From contig JAMXBB010000004.1 in NCBI GenBank assembly GCA_024138015.1, positions 10,394,318 to 10,458,317 of the forward strand: DNA of 64,000 nt, written 5' to 3'. The notes beneath the pieces are model-generated. The model ran no database searches. It was given only the letters and a program-made list of their open reading frames with translations, and was not told the origin of the DNA. The DNA is from Lumnitzera littorea. Taxonomy: Eukaryota; Streptophyta; Magnoliopsida; Myrtales; Combretaceae. Made by a program: the position numbers and the translations under genes. Positions 10,900 through 23,707 of this stretch are shown here, piece after piece (position 1 is the first letter of the stretch; the number at the start of each line of letters is the position of its first letter).

Positions 10900-11985
10900 T
10901 GATAGGAATCGGCCTCCGACTATATCCAAGCCGAGGCCGACCAATCCTAAGTCGAAGCCGATCAAGTTTTGCTAAGGACAAACTAATAATAGTAGATCGA
11001 GGAGAAAAAAAGGAGACACTTGACACCAAGCCTGTCGTCTATCGAGAAGATAAGAGACCATACCGTCGAGCACTTGGGACCAAAGAACCACGCAATACAG
11101 CACTGAGAGACTAGTGCCAACTAATTCTATCAGTCGGTAATTATGGACCAATCTTTCTGGTATCTCGGCCAAGCAATGCGAGACTTCAAAGATTCCTCCT
11201 CAGACTCAGACATCCAACTGCCGACCTTGCCCAATTCGGATCTTGCTTTTCTTAGGACAAGTCGAGTGACTACATGTCGACTCCTATTAAACACATAGTT
11301 TTGTGTTCTTATATATGTTTTCTTTATTTTATTTATGGGCTCAATTTTTTAGAATTTAAGGCCTTGTACATTATTTACAGTTTTGCCACTAGGGTTTAAG
11401 ACTTGCTATAAATAGCAACATTTATAATTAATAGACACAACAATTATTATCAATTAAAAAAAAGTATATTTCTCTTTCAAGTAAGGTTATACTTGAGCTC
11501 TTAGAACTTGCATTGTCAGATTATTGAGTGTTGAACGAACTCTTTAATCTTTCTTGCGTTCTTATCGATCTTGCTTCTAAGATTATGGTGAACCCTTCAG
11601 TTGAGCAAGTTAATGAGTCGCATCCAACCTCTCATTTGAAACCTTGAGCAACATTTAGTATTCATGAGTAATATCGAACTCTACTTTGAGCTCATTCCCT
11701 GATTGTGTTTGTGTCTTGGTGTGTAATATTCATCTACATTCACCGTCGAAACCAACCATTTCACTTCCTGTCCATTATACCCATTTGATCCATTTTAGGT
11801 TCGTAGCCCGTTGTGACATATTAGATGATACTTCATCTTCTCTTGCTCGAAAGGATTTGTATAAGTATAAATCCCTTGGAATATTGCAAAGTAGACACGT
11901 GGAGTACATTTTAATCAAACAACCATCTTTAAAAAGCAAAATGTATGTAGCTGCACACTAGTTTGCTATGATAGGATACCTATCA
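10900..11985 (+). mobile_element. Possible solo LTR inside element 1
   Basis: The segment begins TGATAGGAATCGG and ends ATACCTATCA, complementary LTR-like termini. It contains a good TATA box (TATAAATA at 11407-11414) followed by an AC-rich transcript-start-like region and a run of A. Its composition shifts from GC-rich to AT-rich, unlike neighbouring element 1 sequence. No clear target duplication is visible (ATGAT against CATCA), so the boundaries are tentative. The short open frames in it look non-coding. Confidence 0.4.
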
Positions 11986-12468
11986 CATCACATTAAGTGC
12001 ACAGAAACCAAACACTAGGGTCAGAATTTGAAAAAGTTTCTTCAACAAGAAGTTTCCTCGAGGTCTCTCCAACTTCCACATAGTCGACATGGTACAGGCA
12101 TGGCACAATCACGCTTACTTGACCCATGACGAGTGCTGTTTAACTAGACCAGCTAAGAGCCTCGAATTGCCTGCCTAGTGAGATGTAAAGATGTCTTGCT
12201 CTGACACCCCAACCGAAGCTTCGTCCTGCTTGAGTCGTCAACACTTTGCTTCATGATAGTTGTTGACACCTCAACTTATCCCACTTCGAACATCTTCAAC
12301 TTAGGTATTCACCACTTTGAACATCATTATCCCAAACCTACACCCTCACCATGTCAGCACTGTAGCGCCAGCTTAAGCCCTTTTGAGTTAGACCAGCTAC
12401 ACACCTGAGTAGCCCATATATCCCTTCTCTTTGCCTTCTCCTTGGCAACGAGACTAAAAGGAGATAAG
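11986..12468. other. Element 1 pre-LTR segment with polypurine tract
   Basis: No coding remnant is recognised. The last bases, AAAAGGAGATAAG (12456-12468), form the purine tract expected to prime plus-strand synthesis directly before the 3' LTR. Confidence 0.6.
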
Positions 12469-12956
12469 TATTGACGGAACTCTTTAGACATGAGCCCTTC
12501 AAGCCCGTCTAAATCTGACGCGCCTTGCCACTTAAGGCTCACCTCCTTAAGCTCAAGTCTTAGACCCAGATTGACCAAGCCTAAGAAGTTCTTTTAACGA
12601 CTAAAATACACAAAATAAAAATAAGACACCAAGTTAATAACCACCTCTGGTATAAGTGAAACATGTCAAACACCACAACCCCACTCTCCTATACTTACAA
12701 TAAAAGATCTTTCACACTGATTATTCTCTAACTACCAGCGCTATTCTACTACAAATACCTTATCACTACCTAACAGTAAAGCTTTCTACACTTTGCGCAT
12801 TAAAGCTTACCTATAACTCTCAAGCATCATTTACTTTCTAAAATACACTGTTAACTTAAGTATCAAAATAATTATGTTGGACAAGACTTCAATGTCCCCT
12901 TATAGTGTTTCGTTTTTATTAGCTTGCAACACACAAGGCCCAATTACTATCAAACA
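12469..12956 (+). repeat. 3' LTR of element 1
   Basis: Aligns with 389-891 over its whole length. It starts TATTGAC (the TG terminus has mutated to TA) and ends CAAACA. It has a TATA-like CAAATACC at the position equivalent to ATAAATACC in the 5' LTR. Many C-to-T and G-to-A differences from the other LTR fit decay of methylated cytosines. Confidence 0.85.
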
Positions 12957-12961
12957 ACTTG

Positions 12962-14510
12962 CATAGAGAAAGAATTATAAAGCAATCAAAGATATATAAG
13001 AAATTAATCGAGAGTAAATATAAAAATTAGATATTTTATAAGTGTTGCATTTTCAGTATACATTAATAAGTTGTTACCAAGCAAGTTCCACTATAATTTA
13101 TATTTAATAAATCTAAATTATTAAAAATATAATTAGTTCAACGGTTTAAATTTAATGAATATAAAATCAATTAGATCGGTTCTGTAAAAAGTACGGATGA
13201 AATTGTAAAAAATCGTAAATATGAGTTTATTAGGGGGAAAAAGTCCTCCTCAGTTTATTTATTTTTACAACAGTGTTATTTAAAATTTTTTTTTTCCCAC
13301 AACGAATTCGTTACTCTTCTTGTTTTTGCCTTTTGGGTTAGGGGACCACTCGTGTCAAGTGAAATAAACAATGCGACTCGTATGAGAAAACCCCGCGAAC
13401 CGTCCAATGTCTTTGAAAACCAAGCCAACTGTAACGCGCTACGAGTGCTTACTTTAAATTTGAACGAATTAAAAAAATAAATTAGACAAACCAATTCCGC
13501 TAGCCTGTAAAACTTCTTGTATTTAAAAAAAAAAAAATCGGGAAATGCAGTAAATATTCGTCCGATTTAATTACTTTCTATTCGAGTTATGTAATTTTTA
13601 ACTTTTACAAGCGACATATATACAAACAAGAAAGCAAATTGAAATACAGATTTTTTTTTTTTCTTATTTTGAAATAGACATTTTTAGGTTGTTATTATCT
13701 TCGTTAGTACTAGTTTCATACACGATGTGATATTTCCCACACTCTTACTCACGATAAGAACATGTAAAACTCAGAATCTTAGCTTTATCTAAAATCTTCC
13801 GTATAATCTTATAATACTGTATTCATCAACTCTCAAATATAAATTTGTCCATGGATTCGTTATTTATAATAGATTATATATTAATATCATGAATATTCTT
13901 CAATATATATATAAGAAAATTAATAGGTCTACATAATTAACTCTAAGTCCTTTGCCGGACACGGTCCACACTTCATATCCAAGGTATTTATATCTATCAA
14001 TATCCTAAAATCATCAATACTAGAAATCGTAAGTCTTAAGAATGAGCGAGCAATGAAGAACATTATTGTAAGATTGGGCAAAAAATCGTGAACCACGAAC
14101 CAAAACAGAAAATTGTTGTTTTTTTTTTTATTCTTTTAACCAATTTGGTTAATAGTTTGGTTCCATCTTAATAGTTGGGCTCGTGACTTGGTTTGAAGAA
14201 GTAAACTAAACTAAACCAAGTAGTTATTAAAAAAAAAAAAATAGCTAAGCTAATCTACGTGCCTCGCTCATGCTTAGCTCACATGACATCACCATGTCAG
14301 TTTTATATTTTACTATGTGATGGCAAAATCAATACATAAGTTCCTTTTCTTTTTATGTTGCGGTGTATTAAAGGATTTTAATTTCTTTCTTTCTATTTTT
14401 TTTTTGCTAATCCCTAACTTGCATGAAGGACTCCCCAAGAGAGTATCTTCATGGACAAATGGCATTTCACTTGGTGTTAGGAGAATCTTATTTGCAAGCA
14501 CTTGAAATAG
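12962..14510 (+). repeat. Duplicated block, copy A, right part
   Basis: Continues the left part (1-388) after element 1. It aligns with 21000-21319, 28874-29473 and about 42600-43455 in the same orientation. Shared landmarks include the GAACCGTCCAATGTCTTTG stretch, the TCCTTTGCC block near 13950 and the CATGAAG...CTTCCCAAGAGAG-type block near 14420. It contains several poly-A/T runs and no supported gene. Confidence 0.85.
13276..13494 (-). other. Unrecognised small frame shared by both copies of the duplicated block (copy A)
   Basis: A 72-codon minus-strand frame. Its core reads WFSKTLDGSRGFLI, then SGPLTQKAKTR and VTN. The same frame is open in copy B (28869-29150, 93 codons) with the core residues kept and the ends different. 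I do not recognise the product. The shared open frame may mean an old exon or simply shared ancestry of a short stretch with few stops. No start, splice or promoter evidence supports a gene. Confidence 0.3.
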
Positions 14511-14829
14511 GGATGAGCAAGTACACGATGGATAAAATATAATCTCTTATTTGCAACCCATCTTATTAGTACAGGTTTGAAAACCTTTATACCCAAAACT
14601 TGCCCTATAGTATTTTAGAACCACCATTTACTCTATATCTTGTAAATTCTGCAATATATAAAATACTTTATGGAATTTTTATTTTATTTAAATTTTTTTT
14701 CTTTCAAAATATTGTGCAAACATATAATCGATATCAAACCTGTAATTACACTTGTAAAATATTAAGAAAATGTTTTCCAAAAACAAGGGTAGTTTGGATA
14801 TTTCAAGGACTTCCTAAAAACCTACTCTC
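14511..14829. other. AT-rich spacer
   Basis: Begins with GGGATGAGCAAGTACACGATGG, which resembles the ends of some plant hAT-type short repeats, but no matching end is visible. Otherwise I see nothing. A short open frame at 14600-14833 is low-complexity and rich in Phe, Ile and Leu. Confidence 0.4.
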
Positions 14830-16865
14830 TTAACCAGCCTCCCTTCTTTAAAAACCTAGTTTTTACAAAATAAAGTCTACTTCCTTCCTCTTATGGCAAC
14901 AAAATAAGACACCTTCCTTAAACCCTTCCACAAGAGGAAAATAAGGGTGATTAAGGTAAGATTGTTGGAGACTTAGCTTAAGAAATTCGTATTAAGGTTC
15001 TTAACATCCTAAATCTCTTTGTTTCGTGTTGTTTCTAACTTACTCTTAGGCGTTTTCAAGAAGAGATACTTAGTTCTTGTGCTTAGCAATTGTGAAGGTG
15101 AGTTTTCGTGGAAGATTCCTTAAGTTGAGTAGGTTTCATAGCTGAAACTTAATCCTAGAAGAATTATACTTAAGTTAAGATAGGTTTTAAATCTAAAGTT
15201 ATAAATCATTTGTAGTTATTGGTGGTTTAGGGCCTCTATAATCTGACTTCACCAAGTGTTTGACATTTTGTTAGTAAGTGTTATTAAATTAAAAGCTTTA
15301 GTCATTGCATTGAGAATCCATTATTTTGGCTAAAAATTGGGGATTTAGCTAAGTTTTTGTATAGTCAATCAATGGATTAACATGCCTTAAGTTAAGATTA
15401 GAAGTGTATAAGTTTTAGACAAATCAATGAGTAAGAGGAGAATTGTGTTTAGTATTGTGTTTTGCAAAATTGTAGAATAAAAGCAAGGCGTCCGAACGCC
15501 TTACAAATAGCATCTAGATACTAAGCCACTATAAGTGGCAGAAGCTTAGCATTCAAACGCAATATTTTAGAGCATCCAAATACCATGTCTTGCTTCAATC
15601 TCTTTGTCTTTCCAAGTCTCTTCTTAACCATTTCTATCTTAACCGACTCCTCATCTCGTCTTTCCACTTCTAAGAGATTCAATTTTTGGTTGAGAAAACG
15701 GAGTTTAAGAGGTTTACACAAGTAATCTTAACATTCAATTTAAGGGTAGAAAGTATTTATCTTGTTGTTTTGGGTCTAAAAGATGGTTTAAGCCTTTAAC
15801 CTAAGGTTGGGAACTAAGCTAATTATTTTGTTTTTAGGTCAGGTATTTAGATCTCCTACTTTAATGTTCCCTTGCAAAATTGTTTACTTCTTAAAGACTC
15901 AGGTACGTTGAGTTTGTTTGTTTACTTATGCCTATTAGGATTCAGTGAGTAAACCGGACTAACTTCTATTTGACCTAACTGAACTTAGTTGCTAATTGTG
16001 CTTGACTTACTTACTCTAAGGGCCTATAGTGATAAATCTCTAAAGGAGTAATTACTAATCGTATATAAGGATTCCTTATTGGACTCATAAATGGGATAAT
16101 GTAGCTAGAATACTAGGTTTCAAAGACTCTAAACCTTAGACTCTGAACATAAAGGACTTAAAGGAAAACTTATATCTATATTCACCTATGTATGTGAACA
16201 AAGTTCATGGTGTAGTGGAATCATGAGTACCCATTTATTGATTACTAACCTAAATTCTAGATGATTAATGGGTTATTTGTTTTATACTTGCCATACTTGC
16301 ATTTATGCATGTAAATGACTTAGTTTGTCATTTGTGTGTGTTTATGTATCACGAATTAGGTTTCAACTCATTCTTTTATTCTTTTTCAGGCATAGGGACT
16401 GATGAGTATCTTATTTATGAGGAGCCTTTTGTAGATGATATCCAGGAGGAGGAGGAGGGTATTAAGTATTTATACTTTTACGATGATTAAAGTTGAGATG
16501 ATTTATATACTGGTGGTGTTATTTGTTGTTGATGCAAGTTTAGTTACTTTTGAGGAGATAGACTCATTTCTTGTTTTGTTTTGTAGACATGATATCTTGA
16601 GGAGATTACATACTCATAGATTTACTTTTATGTTACTTGTGATCTTTGAGTCAGTGCACTTTATGGAACATTATGTTGATATGTTTTCAGGTTATGTAGA
16701 AGTGAGTAGATGATGTTTCCCACTCCTTTTGAGGATTTTCTTATATGTGTGGTAAAGTTATATTAAGTTAAATGTTTATGTATTTAGAAGCCTTAGCATG
16801 TTTCAGGTTAGTGGGAATATGTGACGGGTTATAATGCCCAATTAGGGTCATAGGGTGTTATAACA
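14830..16865 (+). mobile_element. Probable solo LTR of a long-LTR gypsy element
   Basis: The 3' end GGGTCATAGGGTGTTATAACA (16845-16865) looks like a chromovirus LTR terminus, but no primer site or internal region follows. Inside are a transcript-leader-like region (about 14850-15150, CCTTCC and AAGAGG runs) and a strong 3' splice-acceptor-like TTCTTTTTCAG ending at 16389, followed by a GAGGAGGAGGAGG tract. This layout is typical of long LTRs of Tekay/Del-type elements. The 5' boundary is not resolved. Confidence 0.5.
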
Positions 16866-18000
16866 TTAGTGGACCAAATAGTAATAATTTGAAACATTCT
16901 TATATTTGCAATACATTTAATTGTAACATATGAAATTTTTGGGTATAGAATAGAGAATATGCCCACAATTAAAAATGTTTGACCCTTAGTTGAGTCATGT
17001 TAAATTATTTTTTTTTATATTTTCTTTTCAAATCATTAAAATAAAATTTTTATCAAATTATAAAATTATTATGCACAAAATATAAAAAATCATATGTTGA
17101 GTAACTCTAATAAAATACATTGGACAATAAGTTAAGAATTGAGATGTTCTTAATACCTTGCTAGATTAGGATTAGTTAAAGAAGAAGAAAGTAGTGTAAA
17201 AATGAGATATATAAAAATTGAGATAGATTCTGTATTGTAACGCTGCTATTGATGATTGATTATATACATGAGCGTGCAATTGATTTTAAAGAAGTCTTAA
17301 TCTAATAATACATAGAGGGATAATATCAAAAAGAGGTATGGGAGGAGGAACAGGTAAGATCGATGTCCCGTGATAAGTGTATAATAGGAGGTTGTAATGA
17401 GTAGATTCAATAATTTTCTTGATTTGTTCTTGAATAATTTGTTGTTTGATTTCTTTGAAGGGATTTTAGTAAAGTTTCTGCATATATTTTAAACCTTGTA
17501 AAGAGTAGAATGTCTAGCCTCATATTTATAGATTTTGGGAGTTAATTTCAACTGTTAAATCATCTTAAGATGAATGGTTGAAATCTCTTAATTTTGTTAG
17601 CCATTGGATTGCTCCTAATGATCGAATGGCTCATATAAATCCCTTATTTTTCTTATGGATTTGGGCTATGGAAATGGGCTTATATAAACTTATAAAGCTT
17701 ACAAAAAATAAAGAAGGCTTAACTTTGCATTAAAATACTCATTTTTTCAAATAAGGTTTATTAACTATTTTAAGGCCTAACAAAGCATATATAAGCCCTA
17801 AAAGACTTCTTTTGAATCTACATTTTACATACGAGACAACCAAACAAGGTTGAGAACAAAAAAAAAAAAAAACCAGTTTAACGATCGCTATTTAGAACCT
17901 ATCAAACTGAATCTTCTTAAAACATTTCTTATTAAAATTAATTTCTTAAAACCTTTTCACTAACCTATCAAACCCATTCATAACATAAAATCATGTTATA
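16866..18000 (-). mobile_element. Possible reverse-oriented LTR remnant
   Basis: On the minus strand, 17531-17521 reads as a TATA box (CTATAAATATG) with a leader-like ACAAGG/CAAGAA-rich region downstream (toward 17350). The neighbourhood resembles LTR U3-R structure. No termini or target duplication were found, so the limits are nominal. Confidence 0.25.
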
Positions 18001-20584
18001 AGTTTAATTATTGAAATCACCCACAAAAGATTCTTTGACTTAATATTTAATAGTTTTATTATGGATTATTTAAATCCTAATTTGGAAAATGTTGAATGTT
18101 GCACAATAATATTCTGAGTAATTGTTGCGACATATGTGTCTGTCGTTTGTCAGTAACTTTATTATTGGAATTTGTGTCTTGACTTGCTTCCATTGGTGCT
18201 CACATTTCCAACTCAGTCGGTAGGCTGATTTCGTCAGCTTTTTTTTTTTTTTTTCGCAATGTCTATCACCATTCTTCCCGATTTACATTATGGGGATCAT
18301 TTTCGCACCATGGTCATGGATTACTTAAATCAATTGTGAGAAGTTTTGTTGCTCTATTTACGGAAAAAAAAAAAAAACTTTCAAAAATTGTTCCTTCAAA
18401 TTAATTTGATATTTTTAAATTTGTACATACATTGTGATACATTGTCTACTAATATTAATTAATGCCATGCTAGGCATGGATTTCATCTTAAAATATATCT
18501 ATAATATTAAAAAATTTATATTTACTTGAAATATCGTCGCAATTAATATCTCAACAATATTTATTTCATGTGAGTTGTTATAAATATGGTGTGAAATACT
18601 ATTATTTGATTATATAAATATATTATTAATTGCTTTATTTTTAGTATCAAGATCTTTAGCTAGAATATAACTTATTTCTTCTTTTTTTTTTTCACGTAGT
18701 TTAGATAGTGTTTATGCATTAATTTTTAAAATTTTTAAATCATCAATTATTTGTATAGTTTAATTTGGAAAATATATTATATTCTAAATTTTATTATAAT
18801 ACTATGTTTATTTTTCACACGTACTATGCGAATGTGCATTTGCTACCATATTACATAACGGTTTTACAAAACTATTAATAGTCTTTTTTCATATTTATAT
18901 GAAATCCTTAAAAAAAATACTATTATTCATATTGAAGCTTTAAAAGCGTAGAAGTTAACTAGGTTATGGGAAACATATTCCCTTACATAAAGCACCAAAA
19001 TCAACATCAGAGTAGACTTACAATCGAAGTATTATAAAAGATACAACTACTAAAGAAACTAGACCCTGCTTTTGTGAAGACATCCGCAGGCGATTTTTCG
19101 AAATGTTGTCCTTGCCTCCACCTTGTCAGACTTGAGTACTTTGTGCCTGCAAATAAAAGCAACATCATCTAAAAGGTCCTATCTGGATCAGAATTTTGAA
19201 TAACTTCAATTGTTTCTTAGCTGACACATTCTTTTTTTTTTTTTTTCTCCAACAATATATTATAACATAAGATTGAGAGGATTCAAATTTGATCTATCTT
19301 ATTGGAAAACAATATTCATTATATTTAATGACAATACAAAAGCTATAGCCAAGTCATGGAATGATTGATACCAAGCAATCGGCTATGGTTTTGTTCAAAT
19401 GTATACCTAATTTACGATATGTTTATTAAATAGATTAACTCTAAGACTTTTTTATAATCCCATTTGTATTTTTTACAGAATTGATTTAGCTCTTATTTTA
19501 TCATTGATTTTATATCTATTAAATATAAATCGTTAACTAATTTTCTTTTAAACAGCTCAAATTTAATAGATATAAATTAATAATAAGATGAAAGATTGTA
19601 TCGATTTCATCAAAATAAAATATGGAATCGTAAAAGCTAGTAGAGGAATTTAAGTGATAAAATGAAAACTTATAAAACTAAGAAGTATTACTTATGAAAA
19701 GTTAGAAACATAAAAAGTTTTCGAAATCATCCATACGAACTTTTCTTAGCACCAAAGGAAATTAATTTGGACGAAACTCAAATATAACATTAACACCAAC
19801 TCAAAATTTACGTGACTTTTGTAAACAATCACTCTCTGTATTTCAAACACGTGAATTGACAACTCCAATTTTTAGCGTCTACGTACCTTGAACCTCTTTC
19901 ATCATTGTCTTTTAATTCCTCAACAACCTTCACTAGTAACATTCAATTCATGGAGCTTTTATTGTCTCCTCTACCGGTTCAACTTTTCATCCTATGATTC
20001 ATCAATATATTTTTATATTTAAACCATTGAATATATAATTTATTTAATAATTTATATTCAAAATAATATAAATCAAGTATAAAACGAATGATATGATTGG
20101 TTCCTAAAAAATAAAGACGAAATCGTAGAAAAATTTTAAATTTATTTTCCAATATTTGAATATCCATGGGCTAAGTTAGAAAGAAACGTATCATTTTGAT
20201 GATTAATAATTCACTTATATTTATCATTTATATTTGACCAATCAATCGTTGTTATCCCTATTTTTATACTTTTATTACCTTTTTTTTTTAAAAATCATCG
20301 TTCATCTTCGAATTTCCTTAAGCAATACAGTGTTTTTAAGTCTAGATTATAAAGCCATGGGTAGAATTAAGCACAGACAAAATAGAATTGCTTGCATAAA
20401 AAAAATGTTAATATTTAAGGAACTAAAAAATTTTAAAAAATATTGTCATGCTATGGTACTCATAAATAATTAAACTATTATTTTTGTTTTTTTTTTTTTT
20501 TTTTTTCCAAACAACATTACAACTAAAGGGAGGAATGATCCCAACCTAGTACTCATAAAGAATTAAATAATTATGTTTAATAAC
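18001..20584. other. AT-rich intergenic DNA
   Basis: Low-GC sequence with many homopolymer runs (poly-T at 18240-18254 and 20485-20507, poly-A at 18363-18377). No supported gene, LTR pair or tandem array. Short open frames here are low-complexity. Confidence 0.6.
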
Positions 20585-21319
20585 TAAAATTTAAGCAACA
20601 AATATGCCTTCGATTTGAAATATCAATTCTTTTCGTTTCATAATTTTTATATGTTCAATAAAGTATGATATCAATAATACAAATTTAATTGATTACAACT
20701 TTTAGAAAAGCCATTTATCGATAAGATATGTCATACATCGACACTTTCATCTTTCAATACAATAAAAATAAAATCGTAGCATCATCATCTATATATGAAG
20801 TATTTCGTGGACTTAATATTATTTCTAATGATTAATAATGCATTAAAGTAATTCAAGCTAATTTTAGAATCTCCTTAAAAAAAATTCAGAACAAAGTCTT
20901 GAGAGTAAAGTGGACAACATAAAATTTTAATTAAAAGATGAATAATAACAAAACGATTCTAAATCGATTCTATCGTCAACGACAAGAAATTGCTAGCATA
21001 GAGAAAAAATTATAAAGTAATAAAAGATAAATGAGATAATTAATCGAGAATAAACATAACAATTAGATATTTTATAAGTGTTGCATTTTCAGCATATAAT
21101 AATAAGTCATTACTAAGTAAGTTTTGCTATAATTTATATTTATCATAGTTAATTAATCCAACTATTTGGATTTAATAAATATAACATCAAAAGTAAGATT
21201 TAGAGTTTGATCGGTCTTGTAAAGAGCATATATTTGTGAGGGCACAAAAAATCCTCCAAGTTTAGTTATTTTTCCAATAGTGTTATTTTAGATTCATTTT
21301 TTTTTTTTCCTTTTCCCAA
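20585..21319 (+). repeat. Duplicated block, copy B, left part
   Basis: Aligns to 1-388 and then directly to 12962-13300 without element 1 between them, so it preserves the approximate empty site of that element (AATTGCTAGCATAGAG near 20988). It is interrupted at 21319/21320 by element 2. Confidence 0.85.
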
Positions 21320-21982
21320 TTATACAGGGCTAAATCTAATTTATGGACTTCAAGCCCAACAACAACATGAACTTGACTATTTGGGCCAAGATGATAGGAG
21401 TTAGAGGGTCAAGCCTATAAGAACCCAGCATAATTAAGAGAGATTTGACATGGCGAGCTTGGAGTAGGACTTGTTGGATTGATGTATCTGATCAAACCTT
21501 TCTTAACATGACTCGTACTAATAAAATATAAAGCCCTTTATTTAGGCCTAAATTCATAGAAAAAGCTTACCCTGATATCATATATAAAAAAGTTTCAATC
21601 CTAGCCATTGATCAATATCATGATCTAACGGATCAAATCCACCTATCATCTCTTATAAATACCCTATTCATTTTATTATTTAAAGAAGAGACAAAATCCC
21701 GCTAACGCGTTACTTTGCTGGAATTCTGTCTTAAAGATCAAAACACACAAACATCTCAAGAACACTACCTTATTCTTCACCCATTGTGGAATTTGATGCC
21801 ATCGTGCTCTTTCACCCATCACTTGAGGTGTTAGAGCCTACTAAGATTGTCTATTCCTCCTCCCTATCCTACCTCACTTAATCATCCTATACATGCAAGT
21901 CAAATCATGTCCTTAGTTACGTATAGTACAGTATGACACACAATACGCATGTGGCTTCTTTCAATATCGAACCCCCCCTACA
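21320..21982 (+). repeat. 5' LTR of element 2
   Basis: Begins TATACAGGGCTAAATC and ends CCCCCTACA. Aligns end to end with 28212-28873 with moderate divergence. The TATA box is TATAAATACC at about 21654-21663. The usual TG start is not visible. Confidence 0.85.
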
Positions 21983-21986
21983 TTCT

Positions 21987-22006
21987 TTTGGTGACTTTAT
22001 TGGGGA
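21987..22006 (+). promoter_or_regulatory. Primer-binding site of element 2
   Basis: TTTGGTGACTTTATTGGGGA lies 4 bases after the LTR. It resembles the TGGCGACTCCACTGGGGA-type primer sites common in plant gypsy elements. The exact tRNA is not assigned. Confidence 0.6.
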
Positions 22007-22028
22007 GGAGAGATTTGACATTCACATC

Positions 22029-23682
22029 ATGGTACCCCCACGAAGAAGGCATGCTGATCCTACCGACGCTAACGATCAAGAACAAGATGGTACTGTTGTT
22101 ATCAATAGTCAAAATCCACATTCAATGGGAGGTACAAATCAAGGAGAGGGTGCTCAAGAAGTTGTCCCCGACGATACGTAACTAGCGTGAGAGCTGCAAC
22201 AAATTAATCAAAGTCTAAATGAGCTTAAGACAATGTTTGCTCGGTGTGTACCTGTTTTGACTACCTTCATTGCTGCGAAACAAGGGACAACTACTGTGGG
22301 TCCTGCTAATGTGATGTAACAATATGTTACACTAGCTTCCTAACCACTCAATCCCTTAATTACTGGTGAGCAAGACGTTCCTAGGGTTGAGGAACAACCT
22401 CCTACAATAGAGTCTGTCTCTACACAGCAGACCTCGCCTGAATTAGTAAATTAAGGAAATCAGATAGGAGGTTTATCGTCTTCATGTGTTACTCCACGTA
22501 TTACGATTGTTGAGTCTATGCACCTTACCCCTATGAATTCAGCTCTGATAAATTCTTTTCCTATGAACTTCACCAACCATGCTCTAGCGAGGCTGGTAAG
22601 AACAGAAGCATCTACTCAAAGGGCTTTGTTTGTGACTAAAGAGGATTTAGGTGTGTACATGAGGGAGATATAAGCAAAATCTACGTCAGCCATCTTGGAA
22701 TTGAAGCTCTCATATCATTCACGCATCGCTATTAAACCATATCCAAAGGATTATGTGAGTCCGAAGTTCATGTTATCGAATGGGAAAAAGGGAAGCGCCA
22801 AAAAACATTTATTGAAATTCATTGAGACCATAGAGGTCTACAGCTTAGATGACAATTTGAAGTTGAAGGAATTCTCAAAATCACTTACAAAAAAGCTTAC
22901 ACTTGGTATGTCAATCTCCCACTAGGCTCAGTTGACTCATGGGGTAGAATGTATAGGATGTTTCTTGAAAAATTCTTTTCCACTGAAGAAAGGTTGACTC
23001 TGACCGACATGGGACGAATTTGTCAAAAGTCTAAAGAGGATCTCATGGATTATATTGAGCAGTTTAGAGAACGCTCTTTAGATATACAAGATGTTTGTGA
23101 TAAGAGAGAGCTAATTAAGATTTGTATTCAAGGGATGTTCCCTAAATACGCAGTCTATCTCGAAAACCTATCGTTGACTTCTTTTGCTACATTGGTCAAG
23201 AATGCATGAAGCACCAACAATTCAGTAGCTTGGCAAAGGAATGAAGTTGGAAGGTTCAATAAGCGTACCTTGTTTGTGAATGCTGCTTAAGGCAAATCAC
23301 AAAAAGACATGAAGAAATCTAGAAATGACAAGTCTTATGACTCCAAGCTAACACCGACATATCCTTGTCTAATCGCCAAGGTACATTAGATGCTAGATCA
23401 ATGGTTGCATGATGGAAATCTTAATCTCCCAAGGGTCGAACGTCTCCCTACAAATGAGGAAAAGAGCGATCCTAAGTATTGCAAATTTCACCAAACTGTT
23501 AGTCATCCAACTAAGGATTGTTTCACTCTAAAGAGAATGTTCAATGAACAGGTTGCACGAGGAGAGTTGATTATAGACAACAACGATGTCAAAAATAATC
23601 TACTTCCAACTCATAACAACCAGAGAGGAGCTGTCAATGCCATTAGCTATGACCCTTCCATAATTGAAGCGATCGACATGTA
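22029..23682 (+). pseudogene. gag: gag of element 2 (degenerate)
   Basis: The likely start is the ATG at 22029 (MVPPRRRHAD), 23 bases after the primer site. It reads through an acidic Gln-rich N-terminus to a stop at 22179-22181 and resumes in frame after it. The capsid core is readable at 22695-22925 (FSKSLTKK near its end). A frame change near 22925 leads to 22949-23209 (FFSTEERLTL, ERSLDI, LIKICIQGMFP, YLENL). The stretch 23390-23683 carries YCKFHQTVSHPTKDCFTLKR, a Cys/His zinc-binding-like segment in place of a classical knuckle. Several stops and at least one frameshift make it inactive. Confidence 0.85.
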
Positions 23683-23707
23683 ACCCTTTGGAAGTAAGGA
23701 AAAGTCA

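Larger units (their letters stand above)
389..12956 (+). mobile_element. Element 1: degenerate Tat-lineage-like Ty3/gypsy LTR retrotransposon
   Basis: A complete but decayed element of about 12.6 kb. It has LTRs at 389-891 and 12469-12956, a primer-binding site from 892, then gag, protease, RT, RNase H and integrase in gypsy order. After pol come 88-bp tandem repeats and a long segment with antisense coding remnants. The LTR pair has many substitutions, so the insertion is old. Integrase after RNase H places it in Ty3/gypsy. The long 3' segment with an antisense extra ORF and tandem repeats is known from the Tat lineage. Nested inside are a Cassandra TRIM and probably a solo LTR. GC content is visibly higher than in the flanks. 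No frame is intact, so it could not move by itself. Confidence 0.9.

Noticed and set aside
10899..11114. 71-codon plus-strand frame and overlapping minus-strand frame
   Set aside because: Both overlap the start of the possible solo LTR and have no recognisable features.
11686..11961. 91-codon plus-strand frame
   Set aside because: Lies in the leader-like part of a probable solo LTR; composition is not protein-like and no domain is visible.
14511..14830. hAT-type short element beginning GGGATGAGCAAGTA
   Set aside because: Only one end is suggestive; no matching inverted end or 8-bp target duplication found.
19061..19095. Minus-strand ADVFTKA, like the end of Copia RNase H
   Set aside because: Only seven residues fit; neighbouring codons give no Copia pattern.
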